Below, one piece after another: positions 1 through 11,600 of a DNA stretch of 64,000 bases. The notes beneath the pieces are model-generated. The model ran no database searches. It saw only the letters and a list, made by a program, of their open reading frames with translations, and was not told the DNA's origin. Source of the stretch: Brachionus plicatilis (lineage: Eukaryota; Rotifera; Eurotatoria; Ploima; Brachionidae); NCBI GenBank assembly GCA_010279815.1, contig QEOQ01000207.1, forward strand, positions 1,672,038 through 1,736,037, read 5' to 3'. A program made the translations under genes and the position numbers. The number at the start of each line of letters is the position of its first letter. The stretch's first letter is position 1.

Positions 1-102
1 TTGGCTTTGCACAAGTAAAAACATTTTTTAAATTATATTTAAATCAATTAAACTATTCTGTCTAAGGTTCATCAAAATATTCGCAATAATTTTGCACGTA
101 CC

Positions 103-738
103 ATGACGAATTCGTCCTATGCTTTATGGATATTGGGATCTTTCTTTTTCATCTTTTATTCGTCTATTTTGCCAATCGATCCGGCTTACGATTTTATTCA
201 TCTAAGAAATTATTTTCTACTCACCACTTTAATAGTAATTATATCCCAAGACATTTATTTTTACAGGCAAAAGAAATCACTTGATAATAGACTAAATGGA
301 TTTATGCTTAAAAATATCAAGCCCGACATGCAAACAAATTTAGCTTCAAATCCGAGTAAACAAGAAAAAATTCTAAAATTCACCGACAATGTTTTTAATG
401 ACGAAGTATTTTTCGATGTTAGAAATTACAAAAACAAAAGTGAATTAAACAAAACCCTATTTGATTTAAAAGACAATATTTCTGATACAACAGAAGATAA
501 TGACATTGCTAATAAAGAGAAGAGATTAAAACTTTTTATAAAAAGCAATCAACAATTTCTTTTAGTAATTTTTAGCTTAATTTTAGGAATACAATTTTTG
601 ATATCAACTGGTTTAATGTTCACATCGGTTTCAAGTCCTGTTTATAGATATTTTACTTTGGTCATTCACCCTTTAATTGTATTAACTTCAGTAATGTCAA
701 ATTATGTGAGTAAAAATTTTAGAAATCAAAGTGCTTAA
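103..738 (+). CDS. Unrecognised multi-pass membrane protein
   Basis: Single-exon ORF of 211 residues starting at the first ATG after an AT-rich leader; I do not recognise the family. Hydrophobic stretches at about residues 7-25 and 36-50 form an N-terminal pair. A polar, Asn/Lys/Asp-rich loop (about 55-150) follows, then a second pair at about 152-173 and 180-200. That suggests four membrane segments with a large hydrophilic loop between pairs. The C-terminus is short and polar, and an AT-rich tail follows the stop. No neighbour on this strand helps with function. A further exon outside the left edge cannot be excluded, but the ATG context and open frame suggest a complete small gene. Confidence 0.5.
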   Translation: MTNSSYALWILGSFFFIFYSSILPIDPAYDFIHLRNYFLLTTLIVIISQDIYFYRQKKSLDNRLNGFMLKNIKPDMQTNLASNPSKQEKILKFTDNVFNDEVFFDVRNYKNKSELNKTLFDLKDNISDTTEDNDIANKEKRLKLFIKSNQQFLLVIFSLILGIQFLISTGLMFTSVSSPVYRYFTLVIHPLIVLTSVMSNYVSKNFRNQSA

Positions 739-2907
739 AATGTTTTTTTTTATTATATTACTTTTATTAAAATTAATTTAAATAAAATTTATTTTTCTTG
801 AATTTTATTAGCTATTCAAAAATAAATTAAAAGAACAAGACAAATTTTTGAAAATGTCAAAAATAAAGAGGGAGGATTAATATCTGGTCCCAATAAAATT
901 AGTCCCACCCTCAATTAAATCAATGTTGCAAAAATTTAAAGATTTTGAACAAATTTATCCTAAATTTTAGTTTTATTGGCAATATCGATTTTCTTTTCTG
1001 ATATTACATTTAATGATTTGTAGAAATATAACATCTTAAACTTGAATTCGTTTGTCTTAAGAATAGTTTAGTATTTTTTTATTAAAGAACCATTTAGTAG
1101 TAAATAAATTATTATTAAAAATTAATTTTAATAATATTCTAATCTAAAGGTTTTGATGTAAGAAACAATTTATCATGCAATAATTGATTTTTTAAGAGTA
1201 GAAACAACAAAATTTATTAATAATATAAGCAACAAAACGAGTCATTTGACTCGTTTTATGAAAATTTAATGGATAAAAAATGTAATTAAATGTGCTCATT
1301 TTCGTTCAAGTACCAGGGTTTCAGTTTTTTAGAGATTAGCAAGCTTTTTATCAATATATTATCACTAATTCATGGATTTTTTAGCTAAATTCATAATTTT
1401 TAATTGCAAAACTTAGTAAAAATTAATTAATTCAATTGAAAAATCAAAAGTCATTCGGAGTGAATGGGTTGCGAAAAAAACCTTTGAACAAACCAAACAA
1501 ATATGAACAGTAAAATTAAAATTATTCTGATTTGTATCTTATGCCTAAGTTTTAAACTTCAGAATATAAATAATGAAAAAATTTAAATATTTGAGTTTTC
1601 GGTGAGTTATTTGAATATTTTTACTTTTCTGTGAAAATTAATTAAATATTGTCAAAATCTGAATTTGTCAGGCCACTTAATGCTTTTGAACGCAGAAATT
1701 GTTCTATTAATGGCTGACTGGATATTACAGAAAAAGAAAAAGGGAGTATTATCCTCGAGAAAATAACATTTAAGTTAGACTGAGAGCCTTTTAAATTATT
1801 AACGCGGTCGTTCGCATAGAAATTGATATTAATTATTGCCTGTGTTAATTTCATGTAAAAAAAATAATACTAAAACAGCAACAATAATACTATTAATTAA
1901 ATGCTATTTTTAAGAAAAAATATTTTTAATTAAAAAAAAAAATTAATCAATATTTATTAATTTTAGAGACAAAATCAGTTTATTTGTTTTTATTTTATAG
2001 TCTGATAGGAATATCAACTTTTTATTTTTTCTTGACAGTTTTCTAAAAACTGAGTAAATTTTACATGATTCACAATTCTCTCTAAACCTATTACATTTTA
2101 TGACCAATTTGATTTTTAAGAATTAAAGACCAAATCGATGACAAAATATTTTATCAAAAATTACGTGACCCGATTAATAGATTGAAGTAAGTTTTCGAAA
2201 TGACTCAATAAATTAAAATCTACATTAAAAATCTAATTTAAATCATTTATAAAAAATAATTAAAATAAAAATATTTAAACTAACGAATTTACTGACATGT
2301 CATTAAATTTTTTATATCACTCAATTCGAATGATTAAGTTATTCCTTTTTCTTTTGGATTTGGATTTTTATAAAAGATCTTAAGGAGCTGCACTGATAAA
2401 AATATGTGTAATGACTCATTTGGAACTTACTCATTGGTTTTTTTCTATGTTTTCAAATGCGTAAGTTTCAAAAAAATTTGTCCAAAATAAAAGTTCCACT
2501 TTCAAATCCGTCTATCCTGATTCTTTTTTTGGTTTATTTCACAAGCCTATCAACATTTTTTTGGCAATTACCAAATTTTGGGCAGCACAGTTGAGAAATA
2601 TCTAGTATAATAATAAAATGTTAAATCTGCGAAAAACTTTTTGAGGAAAAAGGGTTGAAAATGCATATGGCTCGGAAGCATAATCAAAATAAATTTATTT
2701 TTATAACAAATTCTATTTTATTTTTTGAATTTTTATGAATAAAAATAATACTTGATCACATATTAAGTGAATATGTGAATTTGTAAAAAATTGTTGTTCT
2801 GTCACAATTAATTAAAAACTGGAAAAAGATTTGATAAAAAAAAGATTTTATTAAAAATTAGAAAAATATTTTGCCTAATGGTTCAACTATTCTGATAAAA
2901 TAACAAA
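739..2907. other. AT-rich intergenic region
   Basis: About 2.2 kb between the first membrane-protein gene and the 3' end of WDR41. It is dominated by A/T runs with frequent stops in all frames. The only coding-like stretch is a 70-codon minus-strand ORF listed separately. No tRNA-like fold or transposon protein was recognised. Confidence 0.5.
1642..1854 (-). CDS. Small hypothetical ORF (weak)
   Basis: A 70-codon ATG-initiated ORF in an otherwise stop-rich intergenic region. The product is mixed polar/hydrophobic (about 30-45 hydrophobic, ending in Asn/Asp-rich sequence) and matches nothing I know. Its composition is less A/T-skewed than the surrounding DNA, which is the only support for coding. 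It could be a lone exon, a decayed gene or chance. Confidence 0.2.
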   Translation of the reverse strand: MKLTQAIININFYANDRVNNLKGSQSNLNVIFSRIILPFSFSVISSQPLIEQFLRSKALSGLTNSDFDNI

Positions 2908-4594
2908 TTAACATTTTATCTTTGAAAGAATTTGAGTGATTTCATTTTGTCTTTCAATGTCTGTAGCCGACGAATCCTTAAAAAAAATCCTAATTGTTTT
3001 GCCGATTAATTAATTTATTTTAAAATTTACTCTCCATATAATTATTATATTATCATAGCCGGTGGAGATGATCTCCTTTTTTGAAATGGTTTTGATGATC
3101 TATTTAAAAATTTAATTTTTGAATTTAAATTCAAATTTTATTTTACAGAAATTGCGGAAGACTGTCCTAGACATTCCCCAATCAATTTTAAGCTTACATT
3201 TAATACAGATCTTTTATATTAATCATTTTAATATATGAAATTTTAATCGGAAAATTATAAAGACATACTTATCATCTAAACACTCATCAAATTTCCAAAT
3301 TCTAATGGATCCATTTTCAGCACCAGTCACCAAAATATTGTTTCTTTATTTTTAATAAATAAATGAAATTTATTTTTTCAATTTTAAATTTACTCTAGCA
3401 ATAGCAAATTTGTTATCTTTGATCTACTGTGCGAATTAACTATTTTGTAAACAAATTTTTTGCTCTCGTTATCAAATACACTAAGGTTCAGTCCACTGGC
3501 AATTATTAAATATCTCTTTTAACATATTAAGGATAAGAAAATAATAATTTATTTAAATTTGAAAATATTGTTAACCTGGTAAACTTGTTTGATGCTACAA
3601 ACACTGAAAAAATCAGATTTAATAAAACTTTCAGTCAAATCACATTCGTCAAAAGGTTTTAGTTCTTGTAGCTTTTGCATGGTCTCAGCTTGCCAAATAA
3701 AAATCGTACCATCACATGAACCCGATGCAAAGAGAGAATCTTTTAGATAATCTAAACAAAGAATTGTATCTGTATGACAATTTTCACATATTTTCAATAG
3801 TTTGATGCGAATTTTTTTAACGATTAAATCTATTTTATCAAAACAAAATAAAACATAAAATTCAATATCTGTATTTGTTGCTAAAACTATTTTTGTTTTA
3901 TTTATTAAAATTATGAATTTGACTGTATTATCGTGATCTTTGCGCGGAAATTGGTCTAAGACATTTAAAGAGAAATCGAAAATTTTTAGATCAAAATCTG
4001 CTGCAAAAAAAAATTCATTGATCTGCTCGGCTTCGAAAATCTTGAATATTTTAGGACCATTCACTTTTGATATTAGCTTATATGTACTCGTATCCCAAAC
4101 CTTTTAATTTTTTTAAATGATTTTTTTTTAATTAAAATTTCAATAAAATACTGTAATTGATTTATCATTGCTTGAAATAGCTAGAAATGTTTTTTCGCCG
4201 CAATTTAATTCAGCAATTGAGTTAATTGCTTGATTGTGAAATTTGATTTCAATTATTTTTGTTCCAAACTTAAAATAATAAATTTGAGATGTTAAATTTT
4301 TTAATTTATTTAGTTAAACTAACTTTAGAATCCCAGATACTCAAACAACCATTTTCGTTCCCAACTACAAATTTTTTTTTATCTTTGAAAACATAAATTT
4401 GAGTGGCTGCAGACTTGAAAGATGGAAGTATGGTAATGTTTGAGAATGTATTTTCAGGTTGGTAGGGTCCTATTTCAGCATCTTTACACTCGTTATTAAA
4501 TAGTTTTGTGATGTTCTATGAATCATAAAAATTATATGTATCAGATGATAGATTTTCTTTAGCAAACCTTAGATTTTCCGAATAAAAATGACAT
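2908..4594 (-). CDS. WDR41: WD repeat-containing protein 41 (WDR41), nine exons
   Basis: WDR41 is the WD40 beta-propeller subunit of the C9orf72-SMCR8-WDR41 complex, which acts on lysosomes and autophagy. Exons read on the minus strand: 4594-4568, 4515-4324, 4268-4152, 4100-3576, 3515-3394, 3343-3269, 3210-3147, 3099-3031 and a last one from 2989. Phases agree for the first eight (about 397 codons; human about 459). Visible WD blades include NENGCLSIWD, SNDKSITVWD, SGSCDGTIFIWQ, TGAENGSIRIWK and STGYDNIIIIW. The stretch VSLKLIGECLGQSS corresponds to the CSLELIGDLIGHSS region just before the last human blade, which is the best family-specific match. The last exon is out of phase: as written the protein ends in DFF-stop at 2978, while one base fewer in an 8-T run would extend it to 2908. 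The gene is head-to-head with UBE2G1. Confidence 0.8.
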
Positions 4595-5754
4595 ATTTTC
4601 TTTCCTAGAGATAAAAGTTCATATTATGCTTTTATTACTTTGGCAAAGATAAAAAAAATTGCTTTTATAGATTCATTTAAACAAACTTAACATTTCTTTG
4701 GATATCATTAATTTTATCAAACTTGAATTTAATGTATAATTTATAAAATAAACTTAAAAGATCCTTTAACGAATAAATAAAAAAAAATTTCAAACGAAAC
4801 TATTAATTCGATTTAATTCTAATTTTAATTTTATTTAATAAATTATCTGAATATCCCATATACTAAAATAAAATTATAAGAATTTTCAATCTATTAAAAG
4901 AGCATAAAAATTATTAACGAAAAAAATTTTAAAGATTTTAGCACCAAAAATTTATGTTTACCACTCATACTTTTTTAATTTAACTAATATTGCTATAATT
5001 CCATCTTCTTATTTTATTGCTAATAAAAAATTTTTAAATTTTGTTTTTTGAGAATGAAAAAATGGAGATTCTTTAAAAAATCTTTTTCCTTGAAAATACA
5101 TTGAACTTTAATGGAAAAATGATTATCTATATTTAACTGTTCTAAAAAAAAGATAATGTTTTAAAAAGTTCGTAATTTTGTTAAATAATAACGAGAAAAA
5201 TAAAAAACCTAAAAAATTTAGTAATTTAATTGTGTTTTTGAATTAATAAAATAATTTATCACAAAAAAAGAAATTTTTAGTTTTTTGATCTCTCATGTAA
5301 AAAGCTAAGTATTAATCAATATTACTTTTGAGGAAATAGATGGCTAAGTAAAATTTTTTAAAGACTTCTTTTCGGCCAATTTTTATTGCAAAACGTAATT
5401 TCTTAAAATAAGCATGCAATTTTTATATTAGTTGTTGAGTATGGTATAAATTTAACAAATGTTTGCAAATTAACAAAAATATTCAATATCCAACAGAACA
5501 TAATCCATAGTTCAGGAATTTAAGAATAGAGTTTTAACAAAAATAATCAACTTGTTGATAGAAAAAAAGTTTTGTAAAAATTTTAAAATTCGTTTTAAAA
5601 TAATAATTTTCTTTCTAATTTTTATTTTGTTTTATGAATTTGTCTAGTAATATGATGCATATACTATTTAACAAAGAATATTCTCATTTAAAAATTGAAC
5701 TAAGCGATTATTTTGATAATATTTTTCAACTAGTTTAGTATTTAGATCTGGATT
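4595..5754. promoter_or_regulatory. Intergenic space between divergent WDR41 and UBE2G1
   Basis: About 1.16 kb of AT-rich DNA between the start codons of two divergent genes, so it must contain both promoters and 5' leaders. No ORF, repeat or specific regulatory motif could be singled out. The division into two promoters is inferred from gene orientation only. Confidence 0.35.
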
Positions 5755-6474
5755 ATGTCAGCAACTCCTCAGTCGGCGCTTCTGCTCCAAAAACAGCTAA
5801 AAGGTAAACAAAATGCAGCGTCCCAAAATTAAATTTTTAAAATGATTTCAGAGCTAAACAAAAATCCAGTTAATGGCTTTTCAGCTGGATTAATTGATGA
5901 CAATGATATTTACAAGTGGGAAGTTTTAATCATCGGACCTCCTGATACTTTATAGTATTTTATTTAAATGCATTGCTTCTATTCATGTTCGTAACTGATT
6001 GATAAATAGTGAAGGTGGATTTTTCAAAGCGCATTTGTATTTCCCTGTAGACTATCCTCTGAGACCTCCCAAGATGAAATTCGTATCTGAAATATGGCAC
6101 CCGAATAGTAAGTTTTTGCTTTTAAAAATTTTTATTTTGCATGTTATACAAAAATTTAAGTTGATAAAAATGGTGACGTTTGCATCTCGATTTTACACGA
6201 GCCCGGTGACGACAAATACGGATACGAAAAAGCAGAAGAGCGCTGGCTTCCAGTTCATACTGTAGAGACCATTCTACTTAGCGTTATTTCGATGCTTGCC
6301 GATCCGAATTATGAATCACCAGCAAATGTAGATGCAGCGGTATGATTCTTAAATTCATCAGCTTTTATTTTAAAATTAATTGAATCTTTATTTTAGAAAG
6401 AATGGAGAGAAAATCAGGCCGAGTTTAAGAAAAGAGTTGCTAGATGCGTTCGAAAAAGTCAAGAATCCTTATAG
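5755..6474 (+). CDS. UBE2G1: Ubiquitin-conjugating enzyme E2 G1
   Basis: E2 enzyme that accepts ubiquitin from E1 as a thioester and passes it on, including in K48-chain assembly. Five exons with consistent phases: 5755-5803, 5852-5954, 6010-6107, 6161-6339 and 6397-6474, giving 168 residues (human UBE2G1 170). The protein follows the human one almost throughout, with blocks such as [20 protein letters not shown], the HPN motif and the catalytic cysteine in GDVCISIL (about residue 91). The acidic insert after the cysteine ([17 protein letters not shown]), typical of the G1/G2/CDC34 group, is present. All introns are 48-57 bp and GT-AG. AATAAA-like signals lie just after the stop. I see no lesion. 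Confidence 0.96.
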
Positions 6475-6730
6475 ATTTCATAAATTATTGCATAAACATC
6501 TTAATAATTTTTATTTAAAAAATAAAACTCTTTCTTTAACTTTATTATTTTAACCATTTTTTTTGAATCAATGATGTACAATTTTATTATAAAAATAATT
6601 TTATGATATCTATTTAAAAACCAAAGAAAAAGAACAATATTCTTAATTTAATATTTCAGTACATTGATTATCTTATAGAATAAGTTTTAAAAAAATGATA
6701 TTTAAATAAAAAAATTTTAAAAATAGTTTT

Positions 6731-7672
6731 TTAATTCTGAAATATTATATTTTTCGACAGATCAGGCTCTAGACCATGTTCTTTTTCATAGCTGAATTTC
6801 TTTTTCTCTTTATTTAATAATTGATCACGCAAAACTTGGAACTCGTTTATTGAGTTTTCTTTTGACTTGACTATATTTGCTCTACAATCAACTTTATGGT
6901 GATCCTCTTTAGTCTCGCAAATTGACTCTAAGTCAACAATCTGATTTTTACTTTCAGATAAATTTTTGAATTCAAAATTGTTGTTGGTTCGTGGTAAACT
7001 TCGAAAAATTTGAAATTTTTTTGTCAAATAAAAAATTATACAAGATAAAAATATCAAAAAAGATAAAAAACCAATAATCAAAAGCACAAAAAAGAACCAA
7101 TTTGAAATAATTTTATTCCAAAACATTTCGAATGATGACCTAAAGATTGGAATTTCATAGTCGTAGTAATCTAACATTGCCGAGTTGGTATTTTTGTGAA
7201 ACATAACAGTCGATGAACAACCTTTTCCTAGTCTTCTATTCAAACTTAATTTTAGCTTTAAATCGAACAAATTTGGACTTTGGTTAGCCTTAAAATTAAA
7301 TTTAAATGATAAAAAGCTGATTTTTGAACTCAGTTTTAAATTGAAATTTTTTATAAAAAATGTCTCTGGGCAATTTAGAGCATTCAATTCGATTATTTTA
7401 TCATCTAAGTCTAATGTGTAGAACCACTTCGATTTTGACAAATTATTGGAATGATAACATTCAGCATCGAATGCGAACGCAATCACATTATTCTTTGACT
7501 CATTCAGCATCATTCCAAATGAAAGATCATATTTTTTGTCAACATAAAGCAACTTTTTGTCATCAAAATTCTTTCCATTGACTACAAAATTACAGCTCGA
7601 CTGGGAGTTTACGAATTTTGCGTGGAACCAGAGAAAACTCAGTACGTGATTAAAAAAAATTTTTGAGATCAT
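6731..7672 (-). CDS. Single-pass type I membrane protein, unrecognised
   Basis: Intronless 313-residue ORF; I do not recognise the family. An N-terminal hydrophobic segment ending near residue 24 (FVNSQSSC) looks like a signal peptide. An ectodomain of about 165 residues with few cysteines follows. A strong membrane helix lies around residues 190-216, then a lysine-rich cytoplasmic tail of about 95 residues with EKKKFSYEKEHG near the end. The predicted topology is type I. It lies 154 bp downstream of another minus-strand gene of the same architecture (7826-8554), but I see no clear sequence similarity between their ectodomains. The next gene on the left, UBE2G1, is convergent. Confidence 0.55.
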   Translation of the reverse strand: MISKIFFNHVLSFLWFHAKFVNSQSSCNFVVNGKNFDDKKLLYVDKKYDLSFGMMLNESKNNVIAFAFDAECYHSNNLSKSKWFYTLDLDDKIIELNALNCPETFFIKNFNLKLSSKISFLSFKFNFKANQSPNLFDLKLKLSLNRRLGKGCSSTVMFHKNTNSAMLDYYDYEIPIFRSSFEMFWNKIISNWFFFVLLIIGFLSFLIFLSCIIFYLTKKFQIFRSLPRTNNNFEFKNLSESKNQIVDLESICETKEDHHKVDCRANIVKSKENSINEFQVLRDQLLNKEKKKFSYEKEHGLEPDLSKNIIFQN

Positions 7673-7825
7673 TTTTAAAATTAAAATTGTTTTTATTTAA
7701 CTAGCTAAAAAAATTTAATTTCTATTCTAAGAAAAACAGGTGAAAATTATCTTTTTTTTTTGTACAAAAAATTTATTCATTCACAAATTAAATTTAATTA
7801 AAACTATCGTAATTTTTTACATAAC

Positions 7826-8554
7826 TTAGGTTGATCTAATAATCGAGGTTGTGTTAGCAGAGATAAGTTTTGTTTCTGACACCACTTGTGGATCATTTGT
7901 TATAGGGATTTCAACTAATCCTTGGTCTTGTTGATTTATTTTCAATTCTAGATTTGGTTTTGGCTCACTTGATTTTAATGACATTTGATTATTATGTTGA
8001 ACATATTTTTCCGCCTTTTTGCTAAATTTAATTTTAAAAAAAACGTTAATTAAGCATATAATTGCGCAAATTATCAAAATAACAAAAAACGAAGATAAAT
8101 TTTTAATTTCAAAATCAGTAATTTTTAAATGTAAGCTTTTTTCGCAGTAAACTGAAGGATCGATTGGCAAAAAGCGACACAAAACAATATATTGAAAATT
8201 ATTTGTATAATTTTCAGAGCTAATAATCAAGCTACCTTTGAGATAGGTTATATTCTTTTCTGTATAGCTCCAATTTGAAATTTGAAATTTTTGATTAAAT
8301 TTCGATTCCAAATCTTGGGTTTTGTTTGTTCGAAATAAACTTATAAAATTTCTAGATCGAACTTTTTCATTAGTTAAACAATAAACGTGATAATATTTGT
8401 CTGTCTGAATACTTTTGACATTTTCTTGTTTTTGATTGAAATTTACTTGTTCATTCGGATCATCGGTGAGAAATATTCGGATATTGCATAGATCCGCATT
8501 TATTAAGCTAAAATAGAATACAGCTAAAACAAGACTCTTCATTTCTATCCACAA
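7826..8554 (-). CDS. Single-pass type I membrane protein, unrecognised
   Basis: Intronless 242-residue ORF with a signal-peptide-like start; the ATG at codon 5 (MKSLVLAVFYFS) gives the tidier signal. The ectodomain has several potential N-glycosylation sites (NKT, NWS, NIT, NYT) and cysteines at about residues 23, 59, 166 and 178. One membrane helix sits near residues 155-172, with a basic cytoplasmic stop-transfer (KIKFSKKAEK) and a polar tail. No family was recognised. Its start is only about 100 bp downstream of the RAB3GAP2 stop on the same strand, so the two may share transcription or use trans-splicing; that is inference from spacing. Confidence 0.55.
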   Translation of the reverse strand: MWIEMKSLVLAVFYFSLINADLCNIRIFLTDDPNEQVNFNQKQENVKSIQTDKYYHVYCLTNEKVRSRNFISLFRTNKTQDLESKFNQKFQISNWSYTEKNITYLKGSLIISSENYTNNFQYIVLCRFLPIDPSVYCEKSLHLKITDFEIKNLSSFFVILIICAIICLINVFFKIKFSKKAEKYVQHNNQMSLKSSEPKPNLELKINQQDQGLVEIPITNDPQVVSETKLISANTTSIIRST

Positions 8555-8656
8555 TCTTTATTTTTAATTTCAAAACTTAAAAAATGATTCTTAATTAAAA
8601 GTTTTTATTCAAATTAATTTTAGTAGATAAAAGTCCACGAATAAAATTTGCATTTG

Positions 8657-11600
8657 TTACAATTTAAATAAAGGATTTTCCAAAAAATCGAGAAATTCTG
8701 TTGCTATCTTGTATTCTGAAAACGATTCAGGCAGTCTGTGTAAAACAATTCCGATTAATTCTAGAAAAGCTTGTTTTGATGAAATTGTATGAATTCGGTA
8801 ATCGGGAGGACCCTAAAAAATAATTAAATTTAATTATTAAGAAAAATAATTAAATAATAAAATTTAAAAAATACCAGTGATTTAAGCCAGGATTTTAGAT
8901 TAGTGGAAAGAATGGCAATCAAATTCGGATTTGTATTATTCTCTAAAATATCATTTACCTTGTGGCCAACAACAATTAATAATTGAGACGCAAATAACTC
9001 AACTTCTTTAATTCCATGCAAAATCTAAAAAAAATAATTTATAATTTAAAAAAAAACATTTTATTAAAAAATAATATTTTTGTCATTTGTTTAATCAGAT
9101 ACTTTTTCTGCTTCAAAGTGATAGTCCAAAGCGTATAATAGACAGCAGTAATAGCGCTTTATGAACTCAGAATCAACTTCCATATCTTTGCTTAAATTAA
9201 AAACAGTTGTTAAACTTTCGTTGACATCTTCAGGCAGCTTTGATCTTATGTTGGTGGGATTTTTTACTTGTTTCATTATTGAATTTAATGCTTTGGTAAA
9301 AAACTTTTCAAAAATTAATAATTACTTCGAACAAAAAAAAATTAGATATTTTTTTACCAATTTTCTAGTATTGACAATTTTAGCATCTACGTCATTTGAA
9401 ATCAACGGATGAGTGTGTAACTCCGAGAACAATGCCAATTTACCCTTTTATTAAATTAATAATTTGAAAATTAAATGAAAATTTTATTTTAAAATTACTT
9501 TTGTATCAAAAAATGAAAAGGGCTTGACTGATTTCATTTTATATTTTACAATCAAATACAAAATTCTTATTAATTGATATTGAAATAGGCATAGATGATA
9601 GTTGACAGGTTTTTGCTCGGCTGCCAGTTCTACCAATTGCCTGTTTGAAGAATTTTTAATTTTTCCCTGAGTATCGGTAGGAGAGCTTGAACCAGATGCC
9701 AAATTTAAAATCATATTGGTGGGTATAAATCCTAGCTCACTATAATCAGCAATATCTTTCCAGAACTGAAAAAAAATTTTTTACTTAAAATAACTTTTTT
9801 ATTTTTTAAATAAATTACACGATCATAATTGAATATTGGTACTTCATTTAAATTACAGTTTGCGTCCATTAAAAGATCAAGTAAATTCATTATTTGAGTG
9901 AGAAAAGTAACTGTGTGCTCTTCTTTGATACCCACTTCACTACGGACAATTTTATCATTGGGAAGATTTCCTGTTTTATCAATTAGTTTCGTTAATGAAG
10001 CAATTTTTTTGCTTAAATCCTTATGCCAAATAATGCTTAGAATTCCTTGTCTAAGAATTGCATTGCCAATTTCACTGCAAAATTTGAGCGCTAAATCCAA
10101 ATAACTAATTCCTTTATCTGCTTCCTTTTCATACATTAAAATTGATTCCCATGCACAGTTAACCAACAGAGTGTCGGACTCGAGTGACTTTGGCAAAAAT
10201 TTGCGACCATCTTGCAAAGCATCTAGTTTTTTATTTATAAAAATTATTCAATTTAAAAATAAAATCGTCATTTACCATAAAATAATTTAAAATCATGATT
10301 TTGTAGCATTTTTTGTTCTTCATTCGGGCTATTAGATTCATCGGTTTCGTCATCGAGCAAATTCATTAATTTAGGTGGATAGCCATTTAAAACGACATGT
10401 CTTGATGTCAATTCACTGAAAATTCCTCTACCTCTATTAAGAATATTTCTAATATTAAAATCAAAATCAATCGAATGAAGAACAGAATGGCTTCCGCATG
10501 AAAACATTAAGTTTAACTTGATCAAACTGCTGATTCTATCAATTAAAGTATTCATTATGTCTATTTGTGAATTATCTATCTGTGACTTAAAATTAAATTA
10601 ATTTTAAATTGAGAATTTAAATTTAAAAAAAAATACTTTAATTAGAATGGATCTAATAACCCAAACAACAATCAGAGAATTAATTAGATTTTTTGAGTTT
10701 TCAATTGTATTCTTGAATTTTGGTAAAAATCCATTTATAAAGATACTTTCGAAGTCGTGATCTACGGGATCAGAAGTGTTGGATGACTCACTTTTTTCTA
10801 TGTTTAAGCAACCACTTAGTATAAATACCAGATCGTAGAAAGCGTGAATTGACGTAAAACCCTCATTTAACATTGCATGGATCAATAAATCTAATAAACG
10901 AATTTTTTGAATGGGAACCATTTTAAAAAATTCGTCTAAATCTTCATTTTTAAATCTAGTATATTTTTTGAGTAAATTGGAAAATATTAAGGATCCCAAT
11001 TGTTCTTTGTCATCATCACTAATTGCTTTGTTGAACTCGAAAGTAATCTTAAATTGGTCTGATTGAGATAGTTCAATTGGAGTTGGATCGAAGCATGACA
11101 AAAATTTTGGCAAATTAAAAATTTCTTTTTGTCTAAATTTAACTTTTTTACTACTGGAAAGTTTTTTTTTCAGCTCAAAATATTCAATTATTTGATTTTC
11201 ATTAATCTGTAGTAATTCATTGACACTTTCTTCCTAACAAAAAAATTTTAAATTACAAAATAATAATTTTTTATTTTAAATTTACATCTTTATTTTTTTC
11301 TTCAGGTATCAAGTTTTGATCAATGTTATTCAAAAAAATATATGATTGTATCAGAAGACAATTTAGATTGCAAAATTCACCGTACTTTAGCGATTCAGGA
11401 CTCTGGTTATTCCCTTTTTTAATTTTTATTTTAGTAAATTTTAAAAATTAAAATTATATTTTTTACCTTGTTTTTTAATTAATTCATCTTCAGCTATAAA
11501 TATATCATATATTTTATTATATGAAAAATAATCTGTATTTAATATTTTTTCCAAAGCCTTTAAATAATTTTTTTAATTAAATAATAAAAAATTTAATTTA

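Noticed and set aside
6731..8554. Two adjacent type I membrane proteins as tandem duplicates
   Set aside because: They share topology and orientation but no alignable motif in ectodomain or tail, so common origin is not supported.
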